Source of the DNA: Struthidea cinerea
Taxonomy: Eukaryota > Chordata > Aves > Passeriformes > Corcoracidae
Direction of reading: 5' to 3'
Length of the DNA stretch: 64,000 nt
Assembly: GCA_013397865.1 (NCBI GenBank)
Contig: VZTI01004088.1
Location: 5,316,849 to 5,380,848, forward strand
This document shows, piece by piece, positions 1 through 11,860 of the stretch. The notes beneath the pieces were generated by a model. That model had not been told where the DNA came from. It made no database searches and saw nothing but the letters and a program-made list of their open reading frames with translations. The position numbers were made by a program, and so were the translations under genes. How positions within the stretch are numbered: the stretch's first letter is position 1; each line of letters starts with the position of its first letter.

Positions 1-2299
1 CAGCAAACATATTCTGAACAGTGACTTGGAACATCCCGTTAAAAAATTTTTAAATACACAACTGTAGTACAGTTTGCAACAGATCTGCATATTTAAGATG
101 TTTTTTGATAGTCACCATTATGATGATCACAATCAATTCATATATGCTGAAAGTGGGACTACAAAATAGAGCTAGACAAAGGAGCCTTGTCATTTGCTAC
201 TTAGATGCAATTGAAAACAAAGTCCTCAACTTTTCACCATCGCTGACTGGTTAGAGTTTCACCAGATGTGGACAAGATGCAGCATACCGAGAGCATAAAT
301 TGATTTTATATTTAGGTTTAAAATGGATCTCATTGTCACTGAAATGTTAACCCCTCAACAGAAAAATCCACTGGATTTTACAAATGCAAATTTTAAGCTC
401 CCATGCTTGGCACAATAATGAAATATACAGCATTTCTTGTGGTCCTCACCTTTGAGCTGCAGGTAACTATACAGCAGTGTTACAGGACAAAGATACACTT
501 GTGAAATATTCACAAGCTGATGTCTTTGCAGCCCCGTGGGACCTGTGAAGAGCTCTTTTTTCCCCCACATCTCTCTCTCAGACTTTGAATAATGAGGAGC
601 AGAAAAGGTATGAGACAACATGTCTCTGTGTCTCCTTTGAAATCTTTTCTTATATTACCTTGTTATCTGTGCTCAAGAGCAGCAGGTATTCCAGCAGTTC
701 AGAGTGTATCCACAGCAAAAACACCCAGCAAAATAGACTGCCAGTAGACACAGCTTTCAGTTCCAGGTCCAGTCAGCAAAACACAAAACAGATACATGGA
801 GGGAGTGGTGGCACAGCTGAGTGGGGGGACGTGTGTGTGAAGGGGCGGGAAGGCAGAATTTTGCCAAGCCAGTTAGTTAAGAAGATAGATATTTATTATC
901 CATCCTGAAAAGCCATCTCTCTTTCCTAATCTGAGCTCACAAAGTACCACTGTACAGAAAGTTATCCAGCTTCCTTAGTATTACAGCCTGGATCAAAGCC
1001 TGACCACTCCAGAAAGATGGGAGGGCTGGTCACTGGGCTGGTCACAAGGATTTGGATAATTCTTTTCAATTTATCCCTCGTTGATAACTGCTGAGAAACA
1101 CTGGTACAGGTAGGGATTTGGAGGTTTTACTATAGTTCTGTATTGTGCATCAGGAAAGAGCACTCTGAATCTGGTATGAGGTATGAGCTGAGTATGAGGG
1201 ATTTCCCTTGTTTCCACGCATCTGAGTCTGTCTTGAGTATGTACAAGACCAAAGTCAGACAAGTTTTATCAAATGAATCCACCCTGGCGTCCATGAATGC
1301 AAGCATACTCCTTTTCCAGAAGAGGCATCGCTTTTTTAATTTCCAGTTCTCTAAGACTTCTAACTACTTTTTATCCCCTCTGCATTTCAAAGATGCTTAT
1401 ATAACAGGTACTTTCCCACACTGGCCTTAAAAGCCCTTATTCTCTTTCTTTCATTATTTCAACAGACTAATAGTCGTTGCAACACAGGTGACGGTAAATC
1501 AAATCAAGTTGAAATGTGGGCCTGACTCATTCTCAGACGATATATGATTTGTTTGCATTACATTATCTTGGAAACCCATAAGAAGTGTGCACTAACTACA
1601 TGTCCGCACATGGCAAGAAGATAAATGCTCTTAGTCAGTAATATAAAATCTAAATAAAATTACAATCAGGTTTGGATATTAGGATAGCTTTGCAACACCC
1701 TTGGGGCATTGCTCTTATCATTAGCATTATTTGCATTAGAGTAGTGTCCAGAGATCCTGCCTATGATCAGTTTCAAATTGTGCTAGGCTCTGGAAAACGT
1801 GGGAAGAGACAAAAGTTTTGAATGCTAAATAGATAATTACAGGCAAAGAGTGGGAGAAATAAAGGATTGTTATCATCGCTGCGTAGAGCTCTGAGGTGTG
1901 GAGATTAAATTTTTTTTATAGTCTAAGCATAGGTGCAGAGCAATGTTGGAGTCCATGTTCACCTTGCATCCAAAGATTTTACACACAAGCCCATGTTTAG
2001 GTTCCCACTGGCTTTGTGGGAGTGCTGATAACAGTAGGAAACATAGCTTGAGCTTGCCTTTCCGCAGCTACATCCCTACCTGCAGCACGGGCAGGGGGGA
2101 ACAAGGTTGGCTTGGCTTTCTCGGCCTGAGGCAACCTCCACATATGCCGTCATGCTGTCCTGTGACACCTTCCCAGTGCTGATCCAGCAAGTTTCCCCAA
2201 GTCCTTCCCATACAGGATTATAGCCCTGCAGTGTAGGATGGATGGGCAGGTGAGCACAGGAATAGCAAGCTCAAACACCTGAATGCCTTCTCAGACAAC
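1..2299. other. Non-genic AT-rich sequence, no gene seen
   Basis: No supported gene. The open frames here (up to about 107 codons) overlap one another on both strands and have no recognisable domain, no matching splice-site set and no codon-like periodicity that I could see. No CR1, LTR or microsatellite was recognised. It could be intron or intergenic DNA; sequence alone does not say which. Confidence 0.7.
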
Positions 2300-2308
2300 A
2301 TGGGGGCG

Positions 2309-2378
2309 TTTTTTGTTTGGTTTGTTTGTTTGTTTGGAGTTTTTTTTGTTTGTTTGTGGGGTTTTATGTGGGTTTACT
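2309..2378. repeat. T/G-rich simple repeat, (GTTT)n-like
   Basis: A run of T and G with repeated GTTT units (GTTTGTTTGTTTGTTTGG, then GTTTGTTTGTGG), interrupted by T8 and GGGG. It is a decayed low-complexity tract. It could be the reverse-strand A-rich tail of an old retroposon, but no recognisable retroposon body adjoins it. Confidence 0.75.
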
Positions 2379-2877
2379 TTTTCTCTCCTCTCTGGGAAGG
2401 CTCTATGTGTTCCCTAAGGTCACCGGAAAGTCAGAGTGCAGCTGAAAACCAGACACCTGACTCCGGCATCCAAAAGTTCATCATTCAACTCTAAGACTCT
2501 ACTGGAAATATAGAAGTAACCTGGTAAAAAAATAGGACAAGTGATCTTTCAATTAGTAGTGGAAGGACTCTGTTGACCTCCAAGGAAGTTTCTTTTCAAG
2601 TAACGTTTCAAGGTCCTCCATACACACTTACAAAATTTAAATTAAATTAAAATAAGCGATTACACAAATACCCATCACAATGCTGGGCGGGGGTGGATGT
2701 TTATGTGCTGCTGTTTCACCCCATGTTGGCAGGGATAAGAAAATTGCAAAGTGATAAGAAGAGATGCAAGTGGGAGGAGAAGACATGAATGCTTGATTAT
2801 GTACTTAATTAAGCAATGCTGGCCACATCAAATTGTAATGAAATGTGTGTCTATCTACCGCATGTTTTTGGTCCCAG

Positions 2878-3390
2878 GCAGTACATTGGCTACCTGCCTC
2901 CGAATGGACAGTGAGGAAGATATTTTCAAATGCAGAAATGTTGACTATCCAGAAGAGCTGGATGGTTACCTATTTTTGCCTTTGAAGACTATATATGATC
3001 AGTTAAGATCACAATCTCACCAAGTGATCCAGTCACTTGTAGAAGTAATTGTGCTTGGATAAATGAGGCAACAGGCAGGAGTAAGTCTTGTAGACCTAGA
3101 CCTAAAATAAAACTCTTGGCACCCCAGGAGAGCAAGTTATTTCATCCTGTTTAAGTGCTTTAACAAGAATGCAAACATTTTTTTCTTAAACGTGATAGGA
3201 ACTTTAGTTATTATTGTTCAAAACTAATATTATTGTTTTTCTGTAACTTCTATTTTTCTATAATTCTAGGGGCTCATGTCTAATCCCGTATGTAACATGT
3301 TTATTAGATGTAATATTTTATCTCTTGGATTCAGTGTCTGACACTATCATTTTGTTCTTATTTCAATAAAAGTCTTTTCCTCCTCCTCAC
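2878..3390 (+). other. Weak candidate terminal exon or transcript 3' end (unrecognised)
   Basis: An open frame runs from 2751 to 3062 on the plus strand. An AG preceded by a short T/C-rich stretch (2866-2877) could act as a splice acceptor, giving about 60 codons from 2878 to the TAA at 3060-3062. The downstream 300 bases are AT-rich like a 3' UTR and contain AATAAA at 3365-3370, followed by T-rich sequence. The peptide after the possible acceptor is acidic and hydrophobic (DSEEDIF, YPEELDGYLFLPL) and matches no family I know. Each signal is common by chance in AT-rich DNA, so this is a hypothesis. Other readings are a non-coding transcript end or nothing at all. Confidence 0.15.
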
Positions 3391-6300
3391 TTTGTCAGAA
3401 TCTAATGGTTTTCTTTATCACAGTAGAAAGTTAGAAAGATTCCTCCCTAAAAGACAAAAATGGACCATACGTGTTTTCTCCTTAATTGAATTTGTATCAT
3501 AAAATCCAGACCAAATAAAGTAACTTTATAACATTAGAAACTGCCAGAATTGAGCTGGGATTGTTTTGTTTGTTGCTTGTTTTTAATGTATGGGCATGAA
3601 GTTTCAGTAAATCTGTAACTCATTGGCTTCTACCTGTAGCCTTGTGAACACAGAACGAACAATACCGAATGCTCATGTGATTTCTGGTTTTCTTTGGGAA
3701 TTCACTATCTGTGCATTTTAATCAAGTGGAAATACACAGAAACCATTCCAACTTTCAGCTGACAAAAGGACAATATTAGTTGTTTGGTGAGAACTCTATG
3801 GATAAAAATTCCACATGGATCTTCCTGGGTTTTGTAGATTTATTAAAAAATAATATATTCCATACACAATTAGACCATGAAAATTAAAAGAGCTAGTAAA
3901 GTAATTTGTTGGGTATGTGAAATCATCTAGGAAATGCAGGTGTTTTCATGCAATTTTAACTATTGTATAATATGTAAGACACTGAAGGCATCTGAAACCT
4001 TGGTATCCAGACCCAGAAAAGGCTCCCCCTAGAAATGTGTTCCTTGCATACCATCCTCTGGAACAAAGGACCTCTTTATCTCCGTTATCATACCTGTGTA
4101 GCTTTTTGCTGAATGGTCAGTCAAGCGCCATTGCCAAACATAGAGGTTGGAAAACCCTAATCTTCTTTGATATTTATTTTCCACATCTTGTCAACATCTG
4201 CATAGTTGACCAGTGAAGCTGCTTTTCATGAAATCCACCCAAAGGTTACAACTTATAGGTCAGGGATGGGAATTCACTTTGAAATCACCAGGCAGCTGAG
4301 CCTACATACATTACTGAGGCGACAGGTATAGCACGCAATGATGAACCTTCTGTCAGTCACGGAGAGGTTGCATTGGTATCAGTTGCTAACATATCTTTCT
4401 CCCATCTTTAAAAAAAAAGGAAATTAAAAAAAGGCTGCGTTTTTTTCTTCTTGTGGCAAATGGAAACAGAGTTGTTGCTGTTCACCAGTGTCAAGTGGCT
4501 GAAGATTTAGGGCCCCACAGCTCAGGAGGTCTCCTTTAACTGTGCTGGCAGTACACTCAGCAACAACATAAATTGCTGCCTGAACTGAGCCCCTCATAAG
4601 CTATTCCAGGAGCAACGATGACAGCCACATTAACGTGAACTGTACTGGAAACAAACATCTCCAGCCCGGTGTCAGGAAAGCCAAAATAAGAGCATGGCAT
4701 TCTCCTGTTTCATACCTACTTTTTTTTCCATTATAAAACCTGTAAAATAGGTCTAGTTTAAAAATTGTCACTTTAACAGACTGCAAGATTTTTAGTTTTG
4801 TGAATGAGGTGCCTGAGTCTGACATGCAAGAGAGTAAGTTGTAATGTGAATAAAAAGAAGTATCTGAGTTTGCTAAAGGTTCACCTACAACTCTGTAAAT
4901 TTATCATTATCATGAACAGATCAGAATACCAAATCTATGATCAGTACTCATATCTCATTATGCCGTCTTTATCTACTGTGTTAAAGAAATGCCAGAGCTC
5001 ATCAGATAACAACAGAATATTAATATTGCAGAGGTTAAAGAATCATGGTCTCTGCAGTTATGTCAAAGTGTTTGGGCTAGTTGCTGTAAAATCTTGTTTC
5101 AAGGTCCTTAGAGGTTAATAAGATCAGTACTCTCCAGTCTTTCCGTGAGACCCCAGAAGAATCTTCCTATATTCTTCCATTTTCTCAGCCGACTGAGGTA
5201 CTTGAATGTTCTATGCATTTGCTCTGCACAGACAAAGACCGGCTTTTCTAAACAAGGTGGTTTGGATGACATTTTTTTGGTGTCAAAATGAAGTCCTTCT
5301 TCCACTCAAAGTAACCCCCCTCAGAACAAAACAAAAAAATCATCCCTCGCATAAAGCAGTGTTAATACACATGAAATAAATTGATTTTGCCAAGGCTAAA
5401 TTTTTCCAGTGGAGCCTATACTTGAGAACATTCAAGTGCTCTCTTGAATTATTTCATTGTATCAGTGTTTGCAGGACAGTACCTTGAATTTGTTTCTATC
5501 ATACAAAGTTGATGTATAAGGAGACAGGATTTAATTGAAACAACTCTGAGGAATCTTCAATAATCCTGCATTTTTTTATCAGATTTTTTTTTTTTTTTTA
5601 TAAAAGGAGAATCAAAGAGTATAAGGAACCTTTAGGATTCTGGTATGAAATGCAACTATAGTCTGTAATAAATATGATTGCAGTCTATAATAAATGCTTT
5701 TTTATTTTTGTATGTGAAGTTTTTAGAGGTGGAAAGATTTGCTCATTAAAAATATGTTTCTTTTACTTTGCATATTGGATTTTAGAAATCTATTCATACC
5801 ATGGATTTGATGAAGACAAGCCATAAGTTTATGCAAAGTCTTTAGCTGCAGAAAACCCTGACCTCACAGAGGATCAACTCTTCCAGAGTGCTATTACCAA
5901 ATTAATACACTTGCTTAAATAATGTGGTGCATATGAACGCAAGCTATGGAGATCTGCCTGAGGTTGTTAGCCTTCTCTGTATGTCCCCATCTCTCCTTCA
6001 ACATATATGCAGCTGTCTCACTTGTCCCAGTATTTCAGCAGGGAAATATATATAACAGGGTTTGAATCCAAAGTTTCCATATAGAAAAGTCTGATGTTCA
6101 GGGTCTCCCCACATAACTTGAGGTACTAAACTCAGAAATATCTACATTAATAATGGAAATACTGTTTAAAAACAGGGATATTCATGCCTTTGTACAGATA
6201 GACACTTTTTTTTTTTTTTATAAACAGAAGAGATTTAGAAATTCTAAGTGAATGAAACTCTTTTGGGTGCTGATGGCACTGTTTTTGAATATCATCATAC

Positions 6301-7100
6301 TTTTATTTCTGCAAGGTTTGGTTTTTCACCCTGTAACTATTTATTAGGAACATCAGTATACAGAGACAATGAATCATTTCTAATGCTCATTCAGGGACAC
6401 CAACAAAAGCACCTTTTATCCTTTCCTGCACCAAGTACCATGTTGCCTTAAAAGTTTTCTTTTATCTTCATGTAGTGGGAAGTCCTAGTAGCCAAGTTAC
6501 TTCGGGTTTTCACTGCCAGGAATGAGTGGTTGAGAGTATGAATAATTCACCCCAACAGGCTAGAAAAAGTAACAATAAATAGGTTGTCCACATCCCCATT
6601 TCAGTGGTTCTTCCCTGTGTCTTGGAGTTTTCCATTGCTGTGGGGAGGTGACTTCAGCACCCTTGTCATCCACAAGGGTGATAGACAAGGAGGCACACAA
6701 GGGCATAACTGTCAATACCAGTTACAGTGATGTACATCAGGAACAGCACCACTAGAGTCAAAGGGGGATAGGGGTGTAATGCTGGGGAGAACAAGCCTGT
6801 AGTTAGATCTCAGTAAGCAGGACTGCAGGAATTAGTCATGTTTTCAGACAGCCAATTCATCTGTCACGTGACAATAAAAATTACATTTAGAAAAATGAAA
6901 TATTACCTTTCCTTTTTTAATTGTTGAGAAAATGAAACTCAAGAAGCAAAGCTTTAAGCTTTTATTTCAAGCTCAATGTCCAGTCCTATGTTGCAGATTT
7001 TGCCATGATTACATGTGAATAAAGTCCATCATATCCTTAGAATTTAGCCTTATTAAACTGACTCTCTCCTCCCATCTCAGCATCCATTAAATTATTGTTT
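3391..7100. other. Non-genic AT-rich sequence with poly-T tracts
   Basis: No gene or recognisable transposon. It contains two homopolymer T runs (5584-5599 and 6206-6219) and a perfect inverted repeat at 6658-6680. Around 5657-5697 a short motif (AGTCTRTAATAAAT) occurs twice about 30 bases apart. Open frames up to about 104 codons occur but look random. Confidence 0.65.
6658..6680. repeat. Perfect 9-bp inverted repeat
   Basis: CACCCTTGT at 6658-6666 and its exact reverse complement ACAAGGGTG at 6672-6680 are separated by 5 bases (CATCC). It could form a small hairpin or be a dyad binding site. No run of T follows and no gene adjoins it, so no function is assigned. Confidence 0.8.
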
Positions 7101-7101
7101 T

Positions 7102-7117
7102 TCTCCTCCTCCTCCTC
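7102..7117. repeat. Short (CTC)n trinucleotide repeat
   Basis: Five CTC/CCT units in a row, TCTCCTCCTCCTCCTC. A minor microsatellite. Confidence 0.8.
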
Positions 7118-10060
7118 AGTTCCACTAAAGATGCTATTCATTAAAATGTAGAGAATAAAATCTCTATATGTGCATTTTTGCTTATTAGCTGTGCTTGCTG
7201 CCTCATCATTTGCCAAAATTGTATTTCTTGGACAAGGAGGGCAGAAACAATGTGAAATCAATCTTTTTTGCTTGGCCAGATAAACATAAGACACAATGAG
7301 AGAAAGAAAGGCACAGAGAGAGGCAGATAGGGAGAAAGAAAATAAAGCAAGAAAACAGCAACGCCATCCCAGTGGTGATGGATAACTGAAGTGAACGTGT
7401 CAGGATGGTATTATGTAAATTACCAAAGCAGCTGAGCAGTGCACTGATGATTACAGAGGATGTGAACAATGTTGTGGTCCCCAGGTGCCACCATGCCTTG
7501 TTATTTTTTCTTCCCTCCAACTACCCTTGGGGTAGATTCTTCCTGACCTGAGTCCTTGAAAAAAATCATCCAAGAAATACGCTCCTAAAAAAAAGGGTTA
7601 GAGGACATCTATGACATTTCTCTAAAGCAATAACTGCACCCTGTGTGTTTCCAGTTTAACATTCTAAAAAGTGCCTTTTCCCTACACCTCTGAAAGATTT
7701 GATTTATCAAACATCTTGATTACAGAATAAGCTCAAGGTCAAAATGATTTTAAACCGAAAAGGGAAACTGAAGGGTGAGGGACATGCATTCAACATGCAT
7801 TAAACTACATTTTAAAGTTACTCCGTATTATTAGGAAAAACTTTTTTCCCTCTCATTAAACATCCTGTGTATCTGTGTTTGAATTTGCATGTCAATTTTT
7901 GTGTCTGTGGTTACTGGTGACTGCATTTTGTTTCTCCTTTTGGGGAGTGTTGATTTAAATAACTGTTGAGCAAGATTGCAAAGTGATAATTTGCTAATTA
8001 GCCCTCATTTGAAATTACTTTTTTAAGCTGAATGTGGGCCCAAAACCCAAAGTTCCATAGTCCACTGATAAGCTTGCAAATTATTGAGACAAACATCCAG
8101 ACCCTCTGCAGATTTCTCAGGATTGGACCTTAGAAAACAACAAACCTCCACTGGTTTAGGTCTTGCAACATGTCAACACGTCAAGGCTTTCACCCAAATG
8201 CTTCCTTGCAAACTGTGTTAGAAATTAATAAAGCCTTAGAAAAATACAGAAAATTATTCAGAAGGATTCTCATTGTCTTTAAATTATTTTGACCATGTTC
8301 CTAATTAATTTGCATTCTCTTTTCACAAATAGATGAAATTGTATTTTCCTGTTAGCAACATGCATAGAACATATTTCTACTTGATTGAGGTCGATCTATA
8401 TTGATTACACAAAGTGCTAGTTACAATAATCAAAGTTTCATGGAATTCGGGAAAACCTAAACTAGTTCCTTCTGCAGAAGGAGGGTTCCTAAACACAAAC
8501 CAGCCCTGTTGCAGCAGCCTGCCGTTCTTTGATTTGCAGATCAATTTAGATGACAAAAAGTGTTTTATCTCTCCTTAAAATTTGTCAGAGCCATGCAGCC
8601 CTGGTAGATTTTTATTTCTGCACAGCATCTATTGTATCAGGTCCAGTCTCATGTCTGAATTCACTGGACTCTGCAATACCAACAATAAATAAGACTCATT
8701 AGCCATAATGCCTTCAATAAGAGTTTCTTGGAGTAAGTAATGCAATGTCTGCACAATAGCACACTTTGCAGCTGTGCTCTGGGCAGGCTCATGGGACTAA
8801 CAGGGGAACTTGGAAACTGACACTTGTACAGGTTTAAATTTGAAATTGCATTTAATTTGTATATCATTATGTAATCGAGAACATGAACCTTTAAGGCAAA
8901 TATAGCAGTAAATGGGCATCCTGCTAAAAATATTTGCAATACAGTAATTAATTTAATGGGATTCATGTCTCTGGAGACTATTACAAGGCCTTTTTTGTGG
9001 TAAATTGCATTTGCTCTCTTTACATGTGTAAAGGGGGGCACTCAGTGAGTGAGGGTACATGTGAGCTGGTAGATGTGCAGAAACATTCCCTTCTGGAGAG
9101 AAAATTCCCTTTCATGGGACAGGGACAGCAAGTGTACAGTCCCTCTCGGTTCAGTGGTGCTTGAAGTGGTTTCCAAGGTGGAATTTATCAGTAAGGTCAG
9201 TATGACTTCTTTGGGATTCTTTCTTGACTCCTTTTTTTGGAGCCTCTGTAGGTGTCACTGAACATGTTGTTTCGTTTAAATTCTTGACGGGAAAAATAAA
9301 CAAACCTGGGAGATAAAAAGCTAGACTGACCACACAGAGAAACTTTATCATGCCAAACTTACCTCTGGCTTTTTTGTTAATATGCAGTGGTTTGGTACCC
9401 CAAGACATCTTAAGAATGCCAGAATACAGGAATATATTTTTAATGGAAAAATTGCTTGGGAAACGTCTATCAGTTTGGATTTGGATAGATTGCTGAGCCT
9501 GATGTCTGGCTAGGCTCCTTTTACATTCCTGAACTCAATGATGTATAGTAAAATAAGCTATGACAAAACAATTGCTTCTTTCTTGGTTCTCTACTATATT
9601 TAATTCAGGATTTTTTATACTACTTTAAAAATAGCTCCTATAGAAAGGATATGGAAGTCTCCTTCATGTGACTTTGTCATTGCTCTATTGTGTAAGATCT
9701 CCAAAAACCCTTAAGAGCACAAGTCTTGCTAATTGTTAATTGGGACATTCAATGGGACTTGAGCACCCACTTCACTTAATTGCTTTTGAGCAGCCGACAC
9801 AGCTCTGAGAAGCAGCAGACATTTGTGACCAGATTTACTCCTATATCCTGGGTCCAATTTGTCAAGAGCAAAAGCATCACTTACAAAATGCCATTGACCG
9901 TCAATTGTTCAGCTTTTCTGCAGGACCCAGACTACCTATTGCAGGAGCTATTTTGTTCCAGTTGGCTTTTCTTTACAGAAGCAAACAGATATGGAATTTT
10001 TATAATGTTCTCTTTCCTTTGTTTTAAAGCACGTATTTTAATGTGATTTTTCACTCACAA
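7118..10060. other. Non-genic sequence with two conserved-element-like stretches
   Basis: No gene and no recognised transposon. Two stretches have the look of vertebrate conserved non-coding elements. 7,900-8,120 has TAATTAG (homeodomain core), long runs without simple repeats and mixed composition. 8,820-9,040 has AATTAATTTAAT near ATTTGCAATA and TTGCATTTGC. Without alignment this is only an impression. ACATGCATT occurs twice in tandem at 7,782-7,801. Confidence 0.4.
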
Positions 10061-10084
10061 AAAAAAAAGGTATTTCTGTCAGTG

Positions 10085-10300
10085 TAATAATAACTCGCAT
10101 TTGTATTGTACCTTTCATCTCAAGTGATCCCAAAGCACTTTACTAACTTAACAAGCTGAAACTCACTATATTAAATACTACACATAGGGATCACTTCACC
10201 CACCACTAAAACAGCCACTTATGTGGTGAAATGAACCAACTCTTTAAAGGCTCAGTTCTGCAAGGTGTTGAGCTCTATTAGCCTGATACAATGCCCACTG
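10085..10300. repeat. Ancient interspersed repeat, amniote/sauropsid type
   Basis: The start reads like a widespread old vertebrate repeat whose consensus carries a 'ccttt-catc...tcccaaagcacttta' block (here CCTTTCATCTCAAGTGATCC followed by CAAAGCACTTTAC). Downstream comes 'cactgaagtcaat', another phrase typical of old repeats in turtle and bird DNA. The copy is very diverged and its borders are approximate. The family name is not certain. It may form one composite with the hairpin repeat just downstream. Confidence 0.45.
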
Positions 10301-10361
10301 AAGTCAATATAAAGATTCCTAACGATTTCATTGGGCTCTGAATTAGAATTTATTACAATCT

Positions 10362-10480
10362 TCCAACAAAGCATTTAGGAACATGCTTAACTTAAGCACT
10401 TGAGCAGTTCCATTGACATTAATAGAGCCTGAGGTTGCTTAAAGTTGAGCTTGTGAGTTTTGAAGTAGGGCCAGGTGTCT
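10362..10480. repeat. Ancient palindromic (hairpin) repeat
   Basis: The left half (AACATGCTTAACTTAAGCAC, then CAGTTCCATTGACATTAAT) and the right half (GCCTGAGGTTGCTTAAAGTT, then GAGCTTGTGAG) are imperfect reverse complements about a centre near 10,425. This resembles a common repeat of turtles and birds built around 'cccattgaagtcaatggg' with 'tgcttaaagttaagca' arms. A hairpin shape suggests a non-autonomous DNA transposon or fold-back element. Diverged; the named family is not known to me. Confidence 0.5.
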
Positions 10481-11219
10481 GAGTGCTGCGCAGCAGAGAT
10501 TGCAGTGAGTGCATTGACACAGCAGAGAACCAGAAAACGAGATCTGAAGAACATCCTAACTCATTAAATTCACTGCTGAAATTAGGTAGCACAATTTAAA
10601 CACCCTTACCAAACACATGATCAAGACAACATGAAAGAAAAATTGTTAGTCCACTCCTTGAAACATTTCTGCATTCACTGCATGCTAGTAAGTCTATAAT
10701 ATTGCCTCTGTTTTATTACCACTGCTTTGTTATTTAGAGATCGTAAAATTATGAATGTTTTTGTGTTTACAAATCATAGATTCCTCTTAATGTAATCCAG
10801 TAATTCATTACTTTTCTTCCTCTACTGTTAGCTGGATTAATAAGCATCTCCTACATTAGTTTATTAATTAAAAAATGGTAGAAAAGAATAGGCCTATAAG
10901 CTGGAGCAAAGCATCTGGAAAGAACTATAGCAAAGCAACTGGAGGAAAAAAATGTGGCTGCTCTGTTTAGCATTAGGCAGCTCCAAGGATGCTACTTCTC
11001 ACTCCCAAAGACAGTAAGGCTTTGTGATACTAGAAAAGATAGTAAGTCCAGGTCAGAGCTGGGACAGTAATAACCCTTCTTCATAACCTGACTGCACCCT
11101 TCCATGTTAACATACTGTGAACTGAGCACAAGTGACAAAACCAATCCATCACTGCACCGCCAACACAAAGAAGAATAGAGAGGTTAACAGAAATTGATGA
11201 CATCCCTGCTCGAATTTTA
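10481..11219. other. Non-genic sequence, nothing recognised
   Basis: No gene, transposon or simple repeat seen. Composition is AT-rich and mixed. Confidence 0.6.
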
Positions 11220-11860
11220 CACTGATTCGGCCAGCTTTACGATTGAAACAGACAAAGATTTATAGTCCAAGCTAGGACGCTGGCTCTCCTTGATTGCCTT
11301 GATTTTTTTTTTTTTTTATGCGCTTCTGCATATTTATTTCCAAGCTCATCACAGGCTTGTATCATTAGAATGCTGATTTGATTTTACATTCCAAGAGGAG
11401 TAGACATTATGCAGCCATTTGCATGATGTGAGAGAAATCACCATAACGGTTTGTGATATCGGCGACCAAAATGATCGGTAATGTTCACCTGCATAAGCAG
11501 GATTGTGTAATATTTTTTTTTGAAATTCAGATTTTTTCCTTTTGCTTCTCCCTCTGTGAAAAAAAAAATAAAAAGAAGGAATTATTCCATATCCTGTGGA
11601 TGAGAAATTGTGTTTTGTCATGCCTCCGAGGGTTACAGTGGTATTGAGCTTTTATGAATTCGTTTGATATCAGGGCTGAGCGTTACGAGTTCCAACACAA
11701 ATTTTTTTCCCCATGACATTATTACTGAAAGCTTTTATCAGTTCATTGTGACAAAAAATTGATTATTATCCTTGACACTTGATGGATAGCTTTCATAAAA
11801 GTGCTTTCTTTCTTTAGATTCTTTTTTTCGTGTGTGTGTGTACGCCTGTAAAGTTTTCTT
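11220..11860. promoter_or_regulatory. Candidate conserved non-coding element (enhancer-like)
   Basis: A compact stretch in AT-rich DNA that keeps about 14 CpGs, among them GATATCGGCGACC, GATCGGTAATG, GAATTCGTTTG and GAGCGTTACGAG. In methylated vertebrate genomes unselected CpGs decay, so this is a mild sign of constraint or of germline undermethylation. It contains a perfect POU octamer ATTTGCAT at 11,417-11,424, an E-box CACCTG at 11,486-11,491 and the small palindrome CCTGCATAAGCAGG just after it. No coding frame spans it consistently. Poly-T and A-rich tracts inside suggest it may be two or three blocks. Function is inferred. Confidence 0.4.
11830..11841. repeat. Short (TG)n repeat
   Basis: GTGTGTGTGTGT, about six units, at the right edge of the conserved-element candidate. 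Too short to be a notable microsatellite. Confidence 0.75.
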
